Source: an uncultured Phascolarctobacterium sp.
GTDB taxonomy: Bacteria; Bacillota; Negativicutes; Acidaminococcales; Acidaminococcaceae
Direction of reading: 5' to 3'
DNA length: 55,770 nt
NCBI GenBank assembly: GCA_947629685.1
Contig: CANREP010000012.1
Span: 1 to 55,770 of the forward strand
Shown here: piece after piece, positions 51,924 to 55,770 of the stretch
Numbering within the stretch: the stretch's first letter is position 1
Layout: each line of letters starts with the position of its first letter
The notes under the pieces: model-generated
The model's database searches: none
What the model was told of the DNA's origin: nothing
What the model saw: the letters and a program-made list of their open reading frames with translations, nothing else
Position numbers and translations under genes: made by a program

Positions 51924-52337
51924 ATGCTTATCCTGGTTTTAGACGGCCAGGGCGGCGGTATCGGCCGTACCCTGGTAGAAATACTGGTCAAGGCCTATCC
52001 GCAGCATGAGATAGCGGCTGTCGGCACTAATTCTGCTGCTACGGCCAATATGCTCAAGGGAGGGCCTGCTTTTGCCGCTACAGGCGAAAATGCTGCTATC
52101 TTTAACTGTTCCCGAGCAGATATCATCATCGGGCCTACCGGCATCGTCATGGCCAACGCCATGCATGGGGAGATTAGTCCGCAGATTGCGGCAGCCGTTA
52201 CTTCCAGCCGGGCAGAAATCATCCTTATCCCCATGAATCATTGCCGCGCCCATATCGCAGGCGTAGAAGATAAAAAGGTTTCCGCCTATCTGCAAGAAGC
52301 ACTGCAGCTGCTGAACGAAATGTTACAGACAAAATAA
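51924..52337 (+). CDS. DUF3842 family protein
   Basis: 137 residues. A Rossmann-like N-terminus 'LILVLDGQGGGIGRTLVEILV', then 'AVGTNSAATANMLKGG', 'ADIIIGPTGIVMANAMHGEI' and 'IILIPMNHCRAHIAGVEDK' match the DUF3842 pattern. The GQGGGIG loop suggests nucleotide binding, and 'MNHCRAHI' offers Cys/His ligands, but no function is established. SD GAGGTG is 7 bases upstream. It follows the nickel/peptide-type ABC operon in the same direction with its own promoter, so a shared role in metal handling is possible but unproven. Confidence 0.85.
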   Translation: MLILVLDGQGGGIGRTLVEILVKAYPQHEIAAVGTNSAATANMLKGGPAFAATGENAAIFNCSRADIIIGPTGIVMANAMHGEISPQIAAAVTSSRAEIILIPMNHCRAHIAGVEDKKVSAYLQEALQLLNEMLQTK

Positions 52338-52391
52338 AAAATCCGTATTTTACCGCAGGAATCTTCCTCAGTAAAATACGGATTTATTTTT
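52333..52391. terminator. Bidirectional terminator, DUF3842 / dapL
   Basis: 15-bp arms AAATCCGTATTTTAC / GTAAAATACGGATTT with an inner AGGAA/TTCCT stem, A- and T-runs outside. Between convergent genes. Confidence 0.92.
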
Positions 52392-52404
52392 ATATTTTTA
52401 ACTC

Positions 52405-53601
52405 TTACAGACCGTTAACGATTCTTTCCATGGCTTCAATAGTATTTTCACGGCTGCCAAAAGCAGTCAGACGGAAATATCCTTCACCCATCTTGCCGAA
52501 ACCTGCGCCGGGAGTACCTACTACAGCCAGTTTTTCCAGCAGGAAATCAAAGAATTCCCAGGAGCTCATGCCGTTGGGACATTGCAGCCAGATATACGGA
52601 GAATGCACACCGCCGTAGAATTTGATACCTTTCTTAGTAAAGCCTTCCATCATAATGCGGGCATTTTCCTGATAGTAGGCAATATTTTCACGGCACTGTT
52701 TCTGTCCTTCTTCACTGAAAACAGCTTCTGCACCACGTTGGATAATATAAGGAACACCGTTAAACTTGGTAGTCTGACGGCGCAGCCACATTTTATTCAG
52801 TTCCATCTCGGTGCCTCCGGCAGTCTTGCGTACCAGCGCATGAGGCACTACGGTATAACCGCAGCGGGTACCGGTAAAACCTGCTGTCTTAGATAAAGAA
52901 CAAAGCTCAATAGCGCATTTTTTAGCATCTTCAATAACAAAAATGCTGCGCGGAATAGCAGGATCAGTTACAAATGCTTCATAAGCCGCATCATACAGGA
53001 TTACAGCATCATTTTTCAGTGCATAAGCAACCCATTCTTCTAACTGTTCTTTAGTATAAGCAGCGCCGGTAGGATTGTTGGGAGAACACAGATAAATAAC
53101 GTCTGCCTTGACGCTGTCATCCGGCATCGGCAGGAAATTATTTTCCGGCTTGCCTTCCATATAGATAATATTGCGGCCGCACATTACATTGGTATCCAGA
53201 TATACGGGATATACCGGGTCAGGAATCAGGATAGTATTAGCATTGCTGAAAATATCAGTAATATTGCCGCAGTCGCTTTTAGCGCCGTCGCTGATGAAGA
53301 TTTCATCGCTTTCCAGCTCTACGCCAAAAGAAGCATAGTATTTAACCAGCGCGTTATGCAGGAAATCATAACCCTGTTCCGGGCCATAGCCGCGGAAGGT
53401 TTCCTTGCTGCCCATTTCACGGACTGCTTTTTCCATCGCTTCCACCACACATGGCGCCAACGGCAAAGTTACATCACCAATACCGAGACGGATGATTTTT
53501 TTCTCAGGATGTGCCTGTGCATAAGCGCTTACCTTGTGCGCAATATCCGCAAATAAATAACTTTCTTTTAAATTACAATAATTCTCGTTTACAAAAGCCA
53601 T
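52405..53601 (-). CDS. dapL: LL-diaminopimelate aminotransferase
   Basis: PLP enzyme converting tetrahydrodipicolinate directly to LL-DAP, bypassing the acylated route of lysine synthesis. 398 residues. 'IIRLGIGDVTLPLAP', 'FRGYGPEQGYDFLHNAL', 'ISDGAKSDCGNI', 'IPDPVYPVYLDTNVM', 'CSPNNPTGAAYTKEQL' and the PLP lysine in 'SLSKTAGFTGTRCGYT' are diagnostic of DapL rather than generic aspartate aminotransferases. It begins 33 bp after dapF, its next-step partner; SD GGGGG. Confidence 0.95.
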   Translation of the reverse strand: MAFVNENYCNLKESYLFADIAHKVSAYAQAHPEKKIIRLGIGDVTLPLAPCVVEAMEKAVREMGSKETFRGYGPEQGYDFLHNALVKYYASFGVELESDEIFISDGAKSDCGNITDIFSNANTILIPDPVYPVYLDTNVMCGRNIIYMEGKPENNFLPMPDDSVKADVIYLCSPNNPTGAAYTKEQLEEWVAYALKNDAVILYDAAYEAFVTDPAIPRSIFVIEDAKKCAIELCSLSKTAGFTGTRCGYTVVPHALVRKTAGGTEMELNKMWLRRQTTKFNGVPYIIQRGAEAVFSEEGQKQCRENIAYYQENARIMMEGFTKKGIKFYGGVHSPYIWLQCPNGMSSWEFFDFLLEKLAVVGTPGAGFGKMGEGYFRLTAFGSRENTIEAMERIVNGL

Positions 53602-53634
53602 GTATTAACCCCCATAAAATAAAATAGAAAAAAT

Positions 53635-54519
53635 TTATTTATTGATTACCTCATCAGGTACTTCAATAACACCTTCAAAAGCGGTAACTGCCGGTCCCTG
53701 CAGGATAACATGATCATCTTTGCCATAAGTAACCTTCAAAGTACCGCCTTTAGCAATAACAGTGATTTCTTCACCTTTTTTGCCTGCATTGCCTAAAAGC
53801 ACACAAGCTACGCCAACGGCGCTGGCGCCAGTACCACAGGCCCAGGTCTCGCCGCTGCCGCGTTCCCAGACGCGGAATTTTACGGTATTTTTATCAATTA
53901 CCTGAACAAATTCAGTATTTACGCCTTCAGGGAACAGTTTATGATGCTCAAACTGCGGCCCCAGTTTTTCTAAATCAAGGCTGTCCACATCTTCAACGAA
54001 AGTGACAAAATGCGGATTGCCCATGGAAATAGCCGTACCGTTATACACTACTTTTTCTTCCCCGTAGTTGTCGCTGAGTACAAGGCCCTGATCCACAAAC
54101 ATAAAATGATCGCTGATCATAGGTATATCAGTACATTTGAAAATAGGCTTGCCCATGTCGACTTTCGCCTCTACTACTTTACCGTCCTCAACAAGCATAT
54201 CTATGGTCTTGATTCCAGCCAGCGTCTCCAGCGTGATAGTGGTTTTATCTGTCAGACCTTTATCATAAACAAATTTGGCTACGCAGCGCACGCCGTTGCC
54301 GCACATTTTGCCTTCAGAAGCGTCTGCATTAAACATACGCATCTTGAAATCAGCGACATCGGAACGGCAAATCATAATCAAACCATCGCTGCCGATGCCG
54401 AAACGTCTGTGGCTTACATATTCGGAAATAGCTCCGGGGTTGGGTAACTCTTCTTTAGTACAATCTACATAAACATAATCATTACCGGCACCATGCATTT
54501 TGGTAAACTCTATTCTCAT
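53635..54519 (-). CDS. dapF: Diaminopimelate epimerase
   Basis: Epimerises LL-DAP to meso-DAP for peptidoglycan and lysine. 294 residues. Both catalytic cysteines are present: 'EGKMCGNGVRCVAKF' (about 75) and 'SGETWACGTGASAVG' (about 230). N-terminus 'FTKMHGAGNDYVYVD' is standard. SD AAGGAGG. First gene of a dapF-dapL pair, a common arrangement in organisms using the DapL route. Confidence 0.97.
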   Translation of the reverse strand: MRIEFTKMHGAGNDYVYVDCTKEELPNPGAISEYVSHRRFGIGSDGLIMICRSDVADFKMRMFNADASEGKMCGNGVRCVAKFVYDKGLTDKTTITLETLAGIKTIDMLVEDGKVVEAKVDMGKPIFKCTDIPMISDHFMFVDQGLVLSDNYGEEKVVYNGTAISMGNPHFVTFVEDVDSLDLEKLGPQFEHHKLFPEGVNTEFVQVIDKNTVKFRVWERGSGETWACGTGASAVGVACVLLGNAGKKGEEITVIAKGGTLKVTYGKDDHVILQGPAVTAFEGVIEVPDEVINK

Positions 54520-54556
54520 AGCCCAGCCTCCTTAACAGTCATAAAGTTATTATAAC

Positions 54557-54603
54557 AAAAAAACGCCTGTTTGACATCAATAAATCTATTTATTGTTCAG
54601 GCG
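54557..54603 (-). terminator. Terminator between the PNPOx-like gene and dapF
   Basis: CGCCTG / CAGGCG with an inner AATAAA/TTTATT stem, followed leftward by seven T's and then a TATAAT box (54548-54553 region) that probably serves dapF. Confidence 0.75.
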
Positions 54604-54649
54604 CGGCAGTTTCTAAAAATATTCTCTCCGATACGTGCCGCCACAGTTA

Positions 54650-55042
54650 TTACAGCTCTTCACAACCGCCGGCAGTATACGCAACTGTATGCATATCTTT
54701 GATACAGAAAACTGCCAGCACTTCATTATCGGCAGATTTAAAAATATTTACCAGTGCCGGACATTCCTGCAGCATTCTTTCCTTTACAGCCAAATCGCTA
54801 ATTTCTTCAGCAACGCCTGTAATCCGCAGCCAATCCAGCGTGCCAGCCTTGGTGGCAGCTATTTGCACATTTTTCTCAGCTTTCAGTTGCTGATACACAG
54901 CTTTAAAATTTGCCGTAGCGATATACAGCTCGCCATTATATTCCATGACAGCGCCAAAAGGACGCACAGCAGGCATTCCGTCTTTCACGGTTGCCACATA
55001 GAAAACGCCATATTCTTTTAAAAGTTCAAAAGCCTTACTCAT
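54650..55042 (-). CDS. Pyridoxamine 5'-phosphate oxidase-like flavin-binding protein
   Basis: 130 residues from the ATG at 55042 (SD GAGGTG, 6 bases), preferred over a GTG three codons earlier. The split-barrel fold is recognisable: 'LLKEYGVFYVATVKDGMPAVRPFGAVMEYNGELYIATANFKAVYQQLKAEKNVQIAA', then 'WLRITGVAEEI'. Members bind FMN or F420/heme and are mostly uncharacterised; this is not the biosynthetic PdxH, which is longer. Likely cytoplasmic redox protein. Confidence 0.85.
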   Translation of the reverse strand: MSKAFELLKEYGVFYVATVKDGMPAVRPFGAVMEYNGELYIATANFKAVYQQLKAEKNVQIAATKAGTLDWLRITGVAEEISDLAVKERMLQECPALVNIFKSADNEVLAVFCIKDMHTVAYTAGGCEEL

Positions 55043-55132
55043 TTTACACACCTCACATTTAGTTTAATCTGTAAAAGCTTCTCTATCATTTTACCAGCAT
55101 CTACTTAAATTTTATACCTTTTCCCAGTAAAA

Positions 55133-55618
55133 TCAATAAATAGTCTTATCATTTTTTAAAGCAAATTTTTGAAAAGTAACTTGAGCGGCGCTATGCTCAC
55201 AAGGCTGTAAAGTAAGCACCTTCTCGTTATTGCAGCCGCTTCTGATAAAATCATAAATAAAGTCGTCTCTAAAACCGATAGCAGCAGCATCTTCTGCCGT
55301 ATTACCATAATATACAGTCTTAATATTAGCCCAGATAACAGCCGCAAGACACATGGGACAGGGATAACAGGACGTATAAAGTTCGCATCCGCTCAAATCA
55401 AAAGTCCCCAATGCCTGACAGGCCGCACGGATAGTCTGGATTTCCGCATGACAGGTAGGATCGTTATTCTTTAGTACTTCATTGTGACCTGCCGCTATAA
55501 TAACGCCGTCTTTGACAATTACTGCTCCAAAAGGGCCTCCTGCATTAGTAATGATATTACTTTCAGCCTCTCTGATAGCAGCCTGCATAAATTCTTTGAC
55601 ATCTACTACTTTTTTCAT
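55133..55618 (-). CDS. guaD: Guanine deaminase-like nucleoside/base deaminase
   Basis: 161 residues of the cytidine/deoxycytidylate deaminase fold. Zinc site 'PTCHAEIQTIRAAC' (His, Glu) and 'SCYPCPMCLAAVIWANI'. 'GGPFGAVIVKDGVIIAAGHNEV' and especially 'GNTAEDAAAIGFRDDFIYDFI' resemble Bacillus GuaD (156 residues), which deaminates guanine to xanthine. A different purine/pyrimidine base deaminase is the alternative. SD AGGTG. It is read from a promoter whose -35 lies in the rRNA terminator tail. Confidence 0.8.
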   Translation of the reverse strand: MKKVVDVKEFMQAAIREAESNIITNAGGPFGAVIVKDGVIIAAGHNEVLKNNDPTCHAEIQTIRAACQALGTFDLSGCELYTSCYPCPMCLAAVIWANIKTVYYGNTAEDAAAIGFRDDFIYDFIRSGCNNEKVLTLQPCEHSAAQVTFQKFALKNDKTIY

Positions 55619-55647
55619 ATTTTCACCTGCAACCTTAAGATAATATC

Positions 55648-55675
55648 ATTTTAACACATTATTATCCAAAAACAA
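55648..55675 (-). promoter_or_regulatory. Candidate promoter of guaD
   Basis: Leftward -35 TTGTTT (55670-55675), 16-bp spacer, -10 TAAAAT (55648-55653). It overlaps the T-tract of the upstream terminator. Confidence 0.5.
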
Positions 55676-55714
55676 AAGAAGAGCACTTACAGAGTAAGTG
55701 CTCTTCTTTTTCTC
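55674..55714 (-). terminator. Terminator downstream of 5S rRNA
   Basis: 16-bp arms AAAGAAGAGCACTTAC / GTAAGTGCTCTTCTTT with a 3-base loop and T-runs, immediately after the 5S rRNA 3' end. Confidence 0.9.
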
Positions 55715-55715
55715 C

Positions 55716-55770
55716 AACCGGCAGCTTTCTATCCTCCCAGGCCGCTTCCAGCCAAGTACTTTCGACGTTT
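55716..55770 (-). rRNA. rrf: 5S rRNA, 3' end (partial, runs off the window)
   Basis: Read leftward, the last bases give GTACTTGGCTGGAAGCGGCC, then a TGGGAGGATAG segment and GCTGCCGG, the 3' half of a Firmicutes 5S rRNA (helices IV/V and the closing strand of helix I). It is followed by a strong terminator. An rRNA operon therefore most likely lies to the right of the window, transcribed leftward. Confidence 0.8.

Overview
The window looks like chromosome from a diderm member of the Firmicutes (Negativicutes; an Acidaminococcaceae/Phascolarctobacterium-like relative is my best guess). It combines an RND efflux pump with its periplasmic adaptor and many signal-peptide or lipoprotein N-termini (an outer-membrane lifestyle) with Firmicutes-style genes: a PurF with a propeptide and Fe-S cysteines, lrgAB, an ABC-F ATPase, and the order polA-mutM-coaE-lytic transglycosylase. 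Base composition is moderate and coding density is high. No phage, transposase, integrase or CRISPR array was seen. The genus is inference.

Layout, left to right. 1-278: the N-terminal stub of a YddA/SbmA-like ABC exporter and a terminator. 279-4783: adaptor-RND operon, with a perfect 18-bp palindrome upstream. 4779-6035: secreted protein of unknown role. 6238-8866: SBP-ATPase-permease operon of the nitrate/sulfonate/taurine type. 8922-12398: Mn/Fe NRAMP transporter, GNAT acetyltransferase and a DUF4127 protein. 12457-14932: polar amino-acid ABC operon. 15318-22392: purine operon purE-purF-purM-purN-purH(cyclohydrolase half)-purD-guaB, read leftwards from a consensus promoter through a leader terminator. 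22649-25189: clpB. 25441-26528: lrgAB. 26602-30725: metF, a separate B12-methionine-synthase reactivation protein, a truncated-type metH and a small unknown gene. 30881-33443: tRNA-Ser, tadA, ABC-F. 33541-36830: pgm/pmm-galU-galE nucleotide-sugar operon. 36943-39068: a two-gene PtuA/PtuB (Septu) anti-phage system. 39228-40814: DUF401 membrane protein and YbjQ. 40981-41171: two tRNA-Leu genes. 41251-45911: polA-mutM-coaE-lytic transglycosylase. 46052-46474: small secreted protein. 46622-51611: structured leader RNA followed by a five-gene nickel/peptide-type ABC importer. 51924-52337: DUF3842. 52405-54519: dapF-dapL (lysine and cell-wall DAP). 54650-55618: PNPOx-like protein and guanine-deaminase-like protein. 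55716-55770: 3' end of a 5S rRNA, so an rRNA operon probably lies beyond the right edge.

Most transcription runs leftward. Several pathways are complete as modules: MetF supplies methyl-THF to a MetH whose reactivation domain is a separate protein; DapF and DapL are adjacent steps of the aminotransferase route to meso-DAP; Pgm, GalU and GalE make UDP-glucose and UDP-galactose. Purine synthesis is incomplete here: purC, purB, purL/Q/S, purK and the AICAR formyltransferase are absent.

Items most worth a second look are the Septu pair, the orphan leader RNA of the ABC operon, the purE leader attenuator, the split PurH and split MetH, and an IMP dehydrogenase that resembles the Tritrichomonas foetus enzyme residue for residue at its catalytic positions.
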